Shown here: positions 1 through 9,814 of the stretch, piece after piece | Numbering within the stretch: position 1 is the stretch's first letter | Layout of the letters: each line of letters begins with the position of its first letter | From: Rhodanobacteraceae bacterium | Lineage (GTDB): Bacteria; Pseudomonadota; Gammaproteobacteria; Xanthomonadales; Ahniellaceae | Direction of reading: 5' to 3' | DNA: 61,854 nucleotides | Assembly: GCA_016708465.1 (NCBI GenBank) | Contig: JADJFT010000005.1 | Span: 207,501-269,354, forward strand | Notes under the pieces: generated by a model | What the model saw: only the letters and a program-made list of their open reading frames with translations | Told to the model about the DNA's origin: nothing | Database searches by the model: none | Translations under genes and position numbers: made by a program

Positions 1-1356
<1,356 letters not shown>

Positions 1357-1467
1357 CTATAACCTCAAGACGCTTCCGCCTCGATGACACATCGAAGCAA
1401 GCCTCTAACCTTGTTACGTCCCATCACCCCATGCGAGTCCGCGCTTACGCGCGACTCCAGCCGTCTC

Positions 1468-1583
1468 CTTGGCGGCCATAGCGCAGTGGTCCCACCTGTT
1501 CCCTTCCCGAACACAGAAGTGAAACGCTGCAGCGCCGATGGTAGTGTCGCTTAAGCGATGCAAGAGTAGGTCACCGCCAAGGG
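1468..1583 (+). rRNA. rrf: 5S ribosomal RNA
   Basis: A roughly 116-base sequence has the bacterial 5S pattern. The terminal helix is formed by cttggcggcc at the start and gtcaccgccaagg at the end. Loop B/C carries ttcccgaacacagaagtgaaac and loop D/E carries ccgatggtagtgt. It lies about 110 bases after the 23S end with no tRNA in the spacer, and is followed directly by a terminator. Confidence 0.95.
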
Positions 1584-1592
1584 CTTTATCCT

Positions 1593-1631
1593 CAATACCC
1601 CGCATCAACTTGATGCGGGGTATTGTTTTTT
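1593..1631 (+). terminator. rRNA operon terminator
   Basis: A near-perfect inverted repeat (caataccccgcatc ... gatgcggggtattg, bases 1593-1625) is followed by six T residues at 1626-1631. It sits ten bases after the 5S gene, the expected place for the intrinsic terminator of the rrn operon. Confidence 0.93.
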
Positions 1632-1703
1632 GCAGAACGTCGTGCGGTAGTGAACTTGCGTGCCTCGGCGGCAGTCTCAGCCACGATAGAATTCGACAGG
1701 CGC

Positions 1704-3307
1704 ATGTACCTCGATCATTTTGAACTCAAGGAAGCGCCATTCTCGATCACGCCGGATCCGCGGTTCGTCTATCTGACGGCACAGCATCGAGACGCGTTGG
1801 CGCACCTATTGTTCGGTATCAACCAAGGCGGCGGCGGCGGCTTCGTGCAGTTGACCGGCGAGGTCGGCACCGGCAAAACCACGCTGTGCCGGTTGTTGAT
1901 GGCGCAAGTACCGGAGAACGTCCGGATCGCGCTGGTATTGAATCCGATGCAGCAGCCGATCGAATTGCTGCGCACCGTCTGTGACGAGTTGCGTATCCTG
2001 CTGCCGAAACGTACGTCGAGCATCAAGGTGTTGACCGACGCACTGACGCACTATCTGCTCGAATCCTACGCGAGCGGTCTGCGCGTCGTGCTCGTCATCG
2101 ACGAGGCACAGAACCTGTCATTCGAAGCACTTGAGCAGGTTCGCCTACTGACCAATCTGGAAACGCCGACGCAGAAGCTGCTGCAAATCATCCTGCTCGG
2201 GCAGCCCGAACTGCGCGACGTTTTGGCACGACCTGAGTTGCGGCAGTTGGCGCAGCGGATTACCGCGCGCTTCCATTTGGCGCCGCTGTCAGCGGAAGAC
2301 ACGGCTACTTATGTTGGGCATCGCCTAGCCGTCGCCGGGCGAAAACGCGCGCTGTTCAGCGCCGACGCGTTGCGCGAACTGCATCGCCGCACTCAGGGCT
2401 ATCCGCGCTCGATCAATGTGGTTGCGGATCGGGCGTTACTCGGCGGTTATGCGCGTTCGCTGGAACACATTGACGCGACGATGGTGCGTGCGGCTGCGAA
2501 TGAGGTTGCCGGTGAGCCGCTGCGGCTGTCACTGCGCCGGCGCTTTGCCGTGATTGCATTGTGCGCGGTAGCGATCGTTGCGGCGATCACCTTGGTGTTT
2601 CAGTGGTCGCGCGAACGCGCCTCCACAACCGCTCAAACAACCGCTATGCCTGCGACAGTGTCTTCCCCGCCGGCCCCATCGATTGAAGAAACACCATTCG
2701 CCGCATTTGCAACTGTTGGGCAGGCGGCTGACGTGATTGCTGGCTGGTGGGGGAGCGCCGGTCGCAGCGGTGCGGTGGACTGCGCAGCAGCGAGCGCAAT
2801 CGGTCCGCTATGTGCACGGCTGCGCTTGAACGAGTCGATGTTGCGCGAACTGGACCGACCAGTTGCGCTCAATCTGCGCGACCACGGCGCGCATCCGTGG
2901 TTCGCATTGCGACGCCTGTCCGCAGCGACTGCACAAATTGCCGGACCGAATCGACTCGCCAGTCGATCTTGGGGGAGTGTTAGCCCGCGCTGGCTCGGCG
3001 ACGCCATGCTGGTAGTCGCCCGGCCACTCGGATATGAAGGCGTCGTGATTGCAGTCGGCGCTGAAGGCGAATTGGTTGAGCTAATCCACGGTTCCCTGGC
3101 AATGTTCGATCAGGCAACGGTCGCTTCACCGACACGTTATGGCGACGACACCGCGGCGTCCGGCGGTTGCAAGATCACTATGGGTTGCGAGCCGATGGCT
3201 TGGTCGGGCCCGAGACCATGGCGTTGCTGGTGGCTTTGCAGCGATCCGGTCCACATTTGTCGGATGGCGTCGACGCCGATGCTTCCGTTTCTGAGCCGCA
3301 ACAGTGA
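1704..3307 (+). CDS. exeA: ExeA/GspA-like AAA ATPase with peptidoglycan-binding domain (one frameshift)
   Basis: This is the cytoplasmic-membrane ATPase of the ExeAB pair, known in type II secretion to help insert the outer-membrane secretin through peptidoglycan. I chose the ATG at 1704, which begins with the family N-terminus (MYLDHFELKEAPFSITPDP). A Walker A motif (GEVGTGKTTLC) and a Walker B motif (VLVIDEAQN) are followed by a single membrane helix near residues 275-300. The periplasmic part ends in a PG_binding_1 domain whose core (RLQDHYGLRADGLVGPET) is only readable in another frame. A one-base loss near 3155 (probably GGG read as GG in gcggcg) breaks the frame, and the true stop is the TGA at 3305-3307. 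Without the correction the frame runs on into gspB and looks like one 872-residue fusion, which I consider false. Confidence 0.85.
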
Positions 3308-3317
3308 AACTGAGCGT

Positions 3318-4241
3318 ATGTCCCTGATTCACGAAGCACTACAAAAAGCCGAGGCGGAACGACGCGCGGGCGAGTTGCCGCCACTGGTCTCGGCAGCGCC
3401 GATGCCACGGAGTCCTGATGCGCGTTCAGGCAAACTCCTGTGGATCGTAATTGGCCTAGCAGTACTGGCCGCAGCGGCGTATACGAACCGTGCACTGATC
3501 CTTCCCGCGCACGACGAGCCGGCGCCGCGGCCCATTGCCGATGCAGACTTGGACGTAGCACCCGTTGAACCATTACAACAATCGGCGCAGCCAACTGTGG
3601 CTGCTCGCAAGCCGATGGCGTTGCGCCAGCCGCCGTCAGCCGCACCGGCGATGGATGCGTTCACTGCGGCGCAAACGGATGCGATCGCAGCTAAGTTGGG
3701 TGCGGGACGCCATTCCGAACCAGAATTGCCTGGGGTGCCCGAGGTGATCGAACCGATGCCGGCGCCGGCGATCCCAGCGCCAACTATCCCGGCACCGAAG
3801 ATCCCAGCACCGGTTCCAATGCCCGCCGCTGAACCCGCCGTGCTCGCCAACACATCTCCGAAACAACCGCAGGCACAAGCAGCCGTGGCGCCGGACCTGC
3901 CGACGCCGACGCCCAAGCTAGCGCCGGCAGACGCCACGGCAACGGTGAACCCGGCCCCGTTATCCAAGGACGAAGCGCAGTCATCGGCCGCGACCGGCAG
4001 CACCCCGGTGCAGATGATCTTTGAGTTGCCGCTCGCCACCCGCCAAGCGTTGCCTCCGCTGAAGGTGACGATGCAAGTGTTTCATCAAGACCCGAGCCTT
4101 CGCTTCGCCATCATTGACGGCAAGCGCGTCAATGAAAATGGCGTTGTCGGCAACGAATTGAATCTGATCGAAATTCAGCGTGACGCGCTGATGCTTGAAT
4201 ACCGTGGCACGCGCTTCCTGCTGCCCCGAATCGGACGCTGA
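3318..4241 (+). CDS. gspB: General secretion pathway protein B (GspB/ExeB)
   Basis: This inner-membrane partner of ExeA is about 307 residues long. The N-terminus (MSLIHEALQKAEAERR) is the hallmark of the family. A single membrane helix follows at about residues 40-60 (LLWIVIGLAVLAAAAY), then a long Pro/Ala-rich periplasmic linker. The C-terminal GspB domain (about 215-307) contains FELPLATRQALPPLKV and the usual closing residues. It starts ten bases after the corrected exeA stop and ends in a TGATG overlap with the rhomboid gene, so the three genes probably form one transcript. Confidence 0.9.
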   Translation: MSLIHEALQKAEAERRAGELPPLVSAAPMPRSPDARSGKLLWIVIGLAVLAAAAYTNRALILPAHDEPAPRPIADADLDVAPVEPLQQSAQPTVAARKPMALRQPPSAAPAMDAFTAAQTDAIAAKLGAGRHSEPELPGVPEVIEPMPAPAIPAPTIPAPKIPAPVPMPAAEPAVLANTSPKQPQAQAAVAPDLPTPTPKLAPADATATVNPAPLSKDEAQSSAATGSTPVQMIFELPLATRQALPPLKVTMQVFHQDPSLRFAIIDGKRVNENGVVGNELNLIEIQRDALMLEYRGTRFLLPRIGR

Positions 4242-4921
4242 TGTTCGTCCACGTCCCGTCACGCCGGAAACCGCAAACCGCAATCGCGACCTATTTTCTC
4301 GTCGCATTGTCGATTGCCATGTTCGTGGTCTGGTGGATTCAGCCGCCGGAAGCACGTACGCGTTGGGTGCACCTGTTCGGGGTGTTACCGGCAGACTGGG
4401 TAGCGATCACGAGCCAGGGTTCGAAAGCCTTGGCGGTACATGTGATGCGTCTAGCGAGCGCATTGTTCGTCCATGCCGATGGGCTGCACTTGATTGGTAA
4501 TCTGGTCTTTCTGTTGGTGTTCGGCGCGTCGGCGGAAAAGCCATTAGGCGCGGCGCGTTTGATCACGCTGTTCCTGCTGTGCGGCATGGCGGCAAATCTG
4601 TTCGGCGCGTGGTGGTTCCCGGCACAAGCGGCGCCGATCATTGGTTCCAGCGGTGCGGTGTCGGCATTAGTGGGCGCATACGCAACCTTGTTCCCGCGCT
4701 CGCGGCTTGGGCTGATGTTGCCGCTCGGCGCGTTCTTGGAATTCGTGCGTATGCCGGCCTACGGATTGATCGGTCTATGGGTATTGGTGCAGGTCTTGAT
4801 GTTCGTGCTGACGCCAGGTGGATCGCCGGTCGCTTGGCCGGTGCATCTGGCCGGGTTCGCCTGTGGCGTCGGTTACGCGCTGCTCTCCCGCGATGCAATC
4901 GCCCGCCGTCTCCGTAATTGA
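4241..4921 (+). CDS. Rhomboid family intramembrane serine protease
   Basis: A predicted 226-residue, six-helix membrane protein. Rhomboid hallmarks are present: HLIGN (the H-x3-N type motif in helix 2), the nucleophile motif GSSGAVS in helix 4, and the catalytic histidine in HLAGFACG in the last helix. It would cleave membrane proteins within the bilayer; the substrate is unknown. Its ATG overlaps the gspB stop (TGATG), which suggests translational coupling. Confidence 0.88.
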   Translation: MFVHVPSRRKPQTAIATYFLVALSIAMFVVWWIQPPEARTRWVHLFGVLPADWVAITSQGSKALAVHVMRLASALFVHADGLHLIGNLVFLLVFGASAEKPLGAARLITLFLLCGMAANLFGAWWFPAQAAPIIGSSGAVSALVGAYATLFPRSRLGLMLPLGAFLEFVRMPAYGLIGLWVLVQVLMFVLTPGGSPVAWPVHLAGFACGVGYALLSRDAIARRLRN

Positions 4922-4927
4922 CCGTAC

Positions 4928-5455
4928 CTAAGGCGACTTCGCAGCCTGTGCTTTGATCGGATCAACGCATTCGACCTGTTCGAACAAGGCATCTTTAACG
5001 ACAAGCGGTTCGCGCGAGTGAACGCCTGGCGCAGCATTCGCCACATCAAAGCGCGCGCTGAAATTCCCAGAGATCACCGCCCCTGTCGTCGTCGCAATGA
5101 TGGCGGTGAGCGTCGCTGCTGCATTTTTTGGGCGACCGAACGCCAGACCCGTTGTGGTGGCCATCCCTTCAACGACTGCGCGCTGACCGGGGGTGTCGTT
5201 GCCACGATCGATCCCGATCTGGATCGTGTGGGCGAGATCATCAGTGAACGTCAGCAAGAAATACGGTGAACGGCTTTTGCCATCGCCACGGATCAGGCAT
5301 TCAAACGCCGCCGTACCACCGACCACTGGTTGATCGTTGACGGTCGCGGTGAAGTTGCGATCGGCCGGCGGAGCCGGTTGTGGCGGCAGCGCTTCCTCGC
5401 TGCACGCAGCAAGCATGAAGATGGACACACTCAACGGGATCGTCCGCAGCAACAT
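4928..5455 (-). CDS. Small exported lipoprotein of unknown function
   Basis: I chose the ATG at 5455, not the TTG 12 bases upstream, because a ribosome site (GAGG) sits just before it and a classical lipoprotein signal peptide follows. The lipobox is LAAC around residues 16-19, then a Pro-rich linker. The mature part, about 155 residues, is a soluble beta-type domain with two cysteines and no motif I recognise. It lies eight bases after the putA stop on the same strand and is probably co-transcribed with it. Its role there cannot be inferred from sequence. Confidence 0.75.
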   Translation of the reverse strand: MLLRTIPLSVSIFMLAACSEEALPPQPAPPADRNFTATVNDQPVVGGTAAFECLIRGDGKSRSPYFLLTFTDDLAHTIQIGIDRGNDTPGQRAVVEGMATTTGLAFGRPKNAAATLTAIIATTTGAVISGNFSARFDVANAAPGVHSREPLVVKDALFEQVECVDPIKAQAAKSP

Positions 5456-5463
5456 GATCGACC

Positions 5464-8400
5464 TCAATCGCCGAGTGTAAGCAACGAAGCGTTGCCACCA
5501 CTAGCCGTCGTGTTGACGGTGAGTGTGCGTTCGGTGACGAAGCGTGCCAGGTAGTGCGGGCCGCCGGCTTTGGGGCCGGTACCGGACAGCCCTTCGCCAC
5601 CGAACGGCTGCACGCCGACGACCGCACCGATCTGGTTGCGATTCACATAGCAATTGCCGACCCGTAGCGTGCGCGAAATCTTCTCGATGGTGGCGTCGAT
5701 ACGCGAATGAATGCCGAGGGTGAGGCCGTAGCCGGTGGCATTGATTTCACCGAGCACGACGTCGAGATCTTTCGCGGCGTAGCGAATCACATGCAACACC
5801 GGCCCGAAGACCTCGCGTTCGAGCTGTTTCAGACTGCTGAGCTCGTAGGCCCGTGGTGCAAAGAAACTGCCGTGGCCGGTTCTGGCCGGATCGAGCACGA
5901 GCTGCTTGATCAGCTTCGCCTCTTTGTCCATGCGTGCGGCATGCGCCTCGAGAATGGCGCGAGCATCGTTGTCGATCACCGGGCCGATATCGGTCGAGAG
6001 TGCCGCCGGATCGCCGACCACGATTTCGTCCATCGCGCCGGCCAGCATGTGCACCACCTTGTCGGCGATATCGTCCTGCACGAACAGCACGCGCGCGGCC
6101 GAACAGCGTTGACCGGCTGAGCCGAAGGCCGAGCTGATGGCGTCCTTCACCAGTTGTTCTGGCAACGCCGACGAATCCGCGATCAAGGCATTCTGACCGC
6201 CGGTCTCGGCGATCAATACAGCGATTGATGCATCACGCGCGGCGAGACTACGGTTAATCAGGCGGGCGGTTTCGGTTGAACCAGTGAAGGCGACACCAAT
6301 GACGCGTGGATCCTTGGTCAGCGCGGCACCCACGGTGGCACCGTCGCCAGGGAGCAGTTGCAGGATCGCTTCCGGCACTCCGGCCTCATGCAGCAGCTGG
6401 ACTGCCGCATAGGCGATCAGGCTGGTCTGCTCGGCTGGCTTGGCGATGACCGCATTGCCGGTCACAACTGCAGCGGCCACTTGGCCCATAAAAATGGCGA
6501 GCGGAAAGTTCCACGGGCTGATGCAGACAAAGATGCCGCGGCCGTGCAGGGATAGCTGATTCAACTCACCGGTCGGCCCGTTTAGGGTTTCCGGAGCGCC
6601 CATCATCTTGCGTGTGATCGCGGCGTAATAACGACAGAAGTCCACCGCCTCGCGCACTTCGGCAATAGCATCCGACAGCGTCTTGCCCGCTTCGCGCACG
6701 GCCAGCGCCATGAACTCGGCGCGGCGTGATTCGAGCAAATCAGCGGCATGCTCGAGAATCTTGGCGCGCGCTGCAGGCGGCGTCGCGTCCCAAGCGGCCT
6801 GCGCCGCCGCTGCATTGTTGAGTGCTGCCGCGACGCCCTGTGCATCGGCGGGCGTACAGACGCCGATCTGATGGCGGCGATCCGCAGGATTGGTCACCGG
6901 TTGCGCGACTTGCGTCGCGTGATAGCCGGGCACCAATGGTGCGGCACTCCAAGGTTTCACCGCTGCATTCATCTGCTCGGCGAGTTGGCGCAGGTCATTG
7001 TCGTTTGCGAGATTGATGCCCATGGAATTCTTCCGTTGATCGCCGAACAAATGGGCCGGCGCGTCGATGCGAGGATGGTTGATGGTCTGGAACTGGGAAA
7101 CGACCTCGGCCGGATCCTTGACGATGTCGGTAATGGCCTGGGTTTCGTCGACGATACGGTTGACGAAACTGGTATTCGCACCGTTCTCGAGCAAGCGGCG
7201 CACGAGATACGGCAGCAAATCTTCATGTGAGCCCACTGGCGCATAGACACGGCATGGGATATTCAGATTCTTCTCACCGACGACTTCGGCGTACAAGTCC
7301 GCACCCATGCCGTGCAGGCGCTGGTACTCGAATGGCAGACCCTTCGAAAGGTGATGGATGGCCGCGATCGTGTGTGCGTTGTGGGTCGCGAACTGCGGAT
7401 AGAACAAGTCGCCATAGTCGAACAACTTGCGCGCGCAGCCGAGGTAGGCGACATCGGTATTCGGCTTACGTGTCCACACTGGGAAGCCGACATGGCCGTC
7501 GACTTGTGCGCGCTTCACTTCCGAATCCCAATACGCGCCCTTGACCAAGCGCACGCACCAGCGGCGCCCGGTGAGCCGAGCCTGTTCAGCCAGCCAGTCG
7601 ATCAGCTGCGGGCAGCGTTTCTGATAGGCCTGAATGGCTAGGCCGAAACCGTTCCAGCCTTCCAGCGACGAATCGCGAAATACCGCACCAATGACCTCCA
7701 GCGACAGTTCCAGTCGGTCCGCTTCTTCGGCATCGACGGTCATGCCAATTTTGTGCGCCATCGCCAGTTGCGCGAGTTCCAGCAGCATCGGCGTCAGTTC
7801 CGCGTTGACGCGGGCGCGCTTGGCGACTTCGAAGCGTGGGTGCAGTGCCGAGAGCTTCACCGAGATCGAGGGCGCGTCCAGCACTGAGGCAAAGGGCCCG
7901 CGCGCACCGATCGCCAAGATTGCGGCTTTGTAGGCCTCGAAATAACGCGCTGCATCGGGTCGGGTGAGCGCCGCTTCGCCGAGCATGTCGAAGGAGTGGC
8001 GGTAGGCACGGCCGTCCTTGTCGCGCGAACGGTCAAGCGCTTCGTCAATGTTGCGACCGAGCACGAATTGATGCCCCATGATGCGCATCGCTTGGCGCAC
8101 CGCGAGGCGCACCACTGGTTCGCCACTGCGTGCAACCAATCGTTTGATCGCGCCAAGGAAGTTCTGCTGCGTCTCCTCAGCCAGCGAGATCAGTTTGCCG
8201 GTCAACATCAGTCCCCAGGTGCCGGCATTCACGAACAGCGAAGGGCTTTTCCCGAGATGGCTGTTCCACGCAGCATCACCGAGCTTGTCGCGGATCAGCT
8301 TGTCGGCGGTGTCAGCGTCCGGGATGCGGAGCAGGGCCTCGGCCACGCACATCAGCAAAACGCCTTCCTCGGAGGACAGGTCGTATTCGCGCATGAAGCT

Positions 8401-8622
8401 CTCGACCGCGCTCTGCTGTTGCGCCTTTGCGCGCACCCGAGCAACCAAGTGTCCGGCGTGGGCGAGGACGCTATCGCGTTCCGCAGCGGGCAAGGTGGCG
8501 GCTTCCAGAAGCGGCTTCAAAGCGATCGCTTCTTCGACCGCATACGCCAACGTCATCGCCTGCCAGAGAGAATCTCCCGGCGCGGGTAATTCAGCAGAAA
8601 GAATTGGAAGCGGCTCGGTCAT
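5464..8622 (-). CDS. putA: Bifunctional proline dehydrogenase / L-glutamate gamma-semialdehyde dehydrogenase
   Basis: A 1052-residue PutA oxidises proline to glutamate in two steps: a flavin-dependent proline dehydrogenase barrel (about residues 170-480) and an NAD-dependent aldehyde dehydrogenase (about 560-1030). Seen in the sequence are the PRODH signature regions (RLVKGAYWDSEVKRAQ, FATHN) and the ALDH active-site glutamate and cysteine motifs (AETGGQN and GQRCSAARV). The C-terminus has the typical GVQPFGGEGLSGTGPKAGG. There is no ribbon-helix-helix DNA-binding domain at the N-terminus and no long C-terminal extension, so this is a minimal, non-autoregulating PutA. It is divergent from the oxidase operon across a 287-base gap. 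Confidence 0.97.
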   Translation of the reverse strand: MTEPLPILSAELPAPGDSLWQAMTLAYAVEEAIALKPLLEAATLPAAERDSVLAHAGHLVARVRAKAQQQSAVESFMREYDLSSEEGVLLMCVAEALLRIPDADTADKLIRDKLGDAAWNSHLGKSPSLFVNAGTWGLMLTGKLISLAEETQQNFLGAIKRLVARSGEPVVRLAVRQAMRIMGHQFVLGRNIDEALDRSRDKDGRAYRHSFDMLGEAALTRPDAARYFEAYKAAILAIGARGPFASVLDAPSISVKLSALHPRFEVAKRARVNAELTPMLLELAQLAMAHKIGMTVDAEEADRLELSLEVIGAVFRDSSLEGWNGFGLAIQAYQKRCPQLIDWLAEQARLTGRRWCVRLVKGAYWDSEVKRAQVDGHVGFPVWTRKPNTDVAYLGCARKLFDYGDLFYPQFATHNAHTIAAIHHLSKGLPFEYQRLHGMGADLYAEVVGEKNLNIPCRVYAPVGSHEDLLPYLVRRLLENGANTSFVNRIVDETQAITDIVKDPAEVVSQFQTINHPRIDAPAHLFGDQRKNSMGINLANDNDLRQLAEQMNAAVKPWSAAPLVPGYHATQVAQPVTNPADRRHQIGVCTPADAQGVAAALNNAAAAQAAWDATPPAARAKILEHAADLLESRRAEFMALAVREAGKTLSDAIAEVREAVDFCRYYAAITRKMMGAPETLNGPTGELNQLSLHGRGIFVCISPWNFPLAIFMGQVAAAVVTGNAVIAKPAEQTSLIAYAAVQLLHEAGVPEAILQLLPGDGATVGAALTKDPRVIGVAFTGSTETARLINRSLAARDASIAVLIAETGGQNALIADSSALPEQLVKDAISSAFGSAGQRCSAARVLFVQDDIADKVVHMLAGAMDEIVVGDPAALSTDIGPVIDNDARAILEAHAARMDKEAKLIKQLVLDPARTGHGSFFAPRAYELSSLKQLEREVFGPVLHVIRYAAKDLDVVLGEINATGYGLTLGIHSRIDATIEKISRTLRVGNCYVNRNQIGAVVGVQPFGGEGLSGTGPKAGGPHYLARFVTERTLTVNTTASGGNASLLTLGD

Positions 8623-8909
8623 GGTCGGTTTCGGCTGCGGTTAAAGCGCCGGCTCGGCGCGCGAGGGCGCGTAGTGTAGCGAGGTAGGTCGTCAGCGAAG
8701 CAAAGGTTTGCGGGCAGTTTTCTGCTGATTCGGTTGCCCCTGGATGCGACCGGTGACTATCATGCGCATCCCCAGCGCGGCGCGCTCGATCACGCCGCTA
8801 GGCGACTCCGCCGGTGCCGGGTCCGATTGAGAGGCGTTGGCTGCGAGTTTGCAGCCGATGTGGATAGGTTTGAAGAACAGAGGCCGGCAGGTCCGGATTG
8901 GGTGACAGA
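8623..8909. promoter_or_regulatory. Divergent putA / ctaC promoter region
   Basis: No convincing gene is present in these 287 bases between two divergent genes; ORFs crossing it on the minus strand run through ctaC and lack coding character. It must hold both promoters. A six-base inverted repeat (GGCTGC - 6 bases - GCAGCC, 8839-8856) is the only symmetrical element noticed. No certain -35/-10 pair was assigned. Confidence 0.45.
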
Positions 8910-9788
8910 ATGAAGCAAATCGGCATGGGTTTGTCGCGGATTGGCATCGCCACCGCTGCAATGGCTTTCAGTCTGCCGGGCATGGCTGCGGTAGATCGCT
9001 GGAAGCTGAACATGACGCCGGGCGTCACCGACGTGTCGCAGCAGGTGTATGACCTGCACATGATCGTGCTGTGGATCTGCGTCGTGATTGGCGTGTTGGT
9101 GTTCGGCGCGATGGGTGTCGCGATGTTCCGGTTCCGCAAGTCGCGTGGTGCGATTGCTGAAAAATGGGCGCACAACGACAAGGCCGAACTGGTGCTGACC
9201 ATCATTCCGGTGCTGATCCTGATTTCTATGGCGTGGCCAGCGACCAAGGTGCTGATCGAAATGGCCGACACCCGCGACGCCGAAATGACCATCGAAGTCA
9301 CCGGTTACCAGTGGAAGTGGGGCTATCGTTATGTCGATTCGGGCGTGAGCTTCATCAGTTCGCTGGCCCGCGATAGCGACGACACCCGCCAACTCGGTTC
9401 CGGCTTGGACCCGCATTCGGTCAAGAACTATTTGCTCGATGTCGATCGTCCACTGGTGATCCCCGCCGACACCAAGGTGCGCTTCGTCATCACGGCCGGC
9501 GACGTGATCCACTCGTGGTGGGTGCCGGCACTTGGCTGGAAGCAGGACGCCATCCCAGGAATCATCAATGACCAATGGACGCTGGTGAAAGAACCCGGCA
9601 TCTATCGCGGCCAGTGCGCCGAACTCTGCGGCAAGGATCACGGCTTCATGCCGATCGTCGTGGAAGTGAAGCCGAAGGCGGAATTCGAGCAGTGGCTAGC
9701 CGCGCAGCAGGGCGCGAATGCCGGAGCCGAACCTGTCGCCACCCTCGCCGAGCCGGTTGCAGCTGAAGCTGCGCCGAGCCAGGGCTGA
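8910..9788 (+). CDS. ctaC: Cytochrome c oxidase subunit II
   Basis: This subunit carries the binuclear CuA centre that takes electrons from cytochrome c. The ATG at 8910 gives a signal sequence ending near PGMAA. Two transmembrane helices follow (about residues 50-75 and 95-115). The periplasmic cupredoxin domain contains VTGYQWKWGY, HSWWVPALG and the CuA ligand motif GQCAELCGKDHGFM. There is no fused cytochrome c domain, so it is aa3- and not caa3-type. It is the first gene of the cox operon, 26 bases before ctaD. Confidence 0.97.
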   Translation: MKQIGMGLSRIGIATAAMAFSLPGMAAVDRWKLNMTPGVTDVSQQVYDLHMIVLWICVVIGVLVFGAMGVAMFRFRKSRGAIAEKWAHNDKAELVLTIIPVLILISMAWPATKVLIEMADTRDAEMTIEVTGYQWKWGYRYVDSGVSFISSLARDSDDTRQLGSGLDPHSVKNYLLDVDRPLVIPADTKVRFVITAGDVIHSWWVPALGWKQDAIPGIINDQWTLVKEPGIYRGQCAELCGKDHGFMPIVVEVKPKAEFEQWLAAQQGANAGAEPVATLAEPVAAEAAPSQG

Positions 9789-9814
9789 ACACGAAAGCAT
9801 TCTGGAGATCAGTC

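Noticed and set aside
1360..1465. A tRNA gene in the 23S-5S spacer
   Set aside because: No cloverleaf, TpsiC loop or CCA-type end could be found; only a short GC-rich hairpin is present.
3740..3830. A coding tandem repeat in gspB (Pro-Ala-Pro)
   Set aside because: It is a low-complexity periplasmic linker typical of GspB, not a separate repeat element.
1623..4241. A single 872-residue ExeA-GspB fusion protein
   Set aside because: The apparent fusion is produced by a one-base loss near 3155. The peptidoglycan-binding end of ExeA is readable in another frame with its own stop at 3307, and GspB has its own family-typical start at 3318.
8790..9641. A 283-codon minus-strand ORF
   Set aside because: It is the antisense shadow of ctaC, with His/Asp/Arg-rich translation and no family features.
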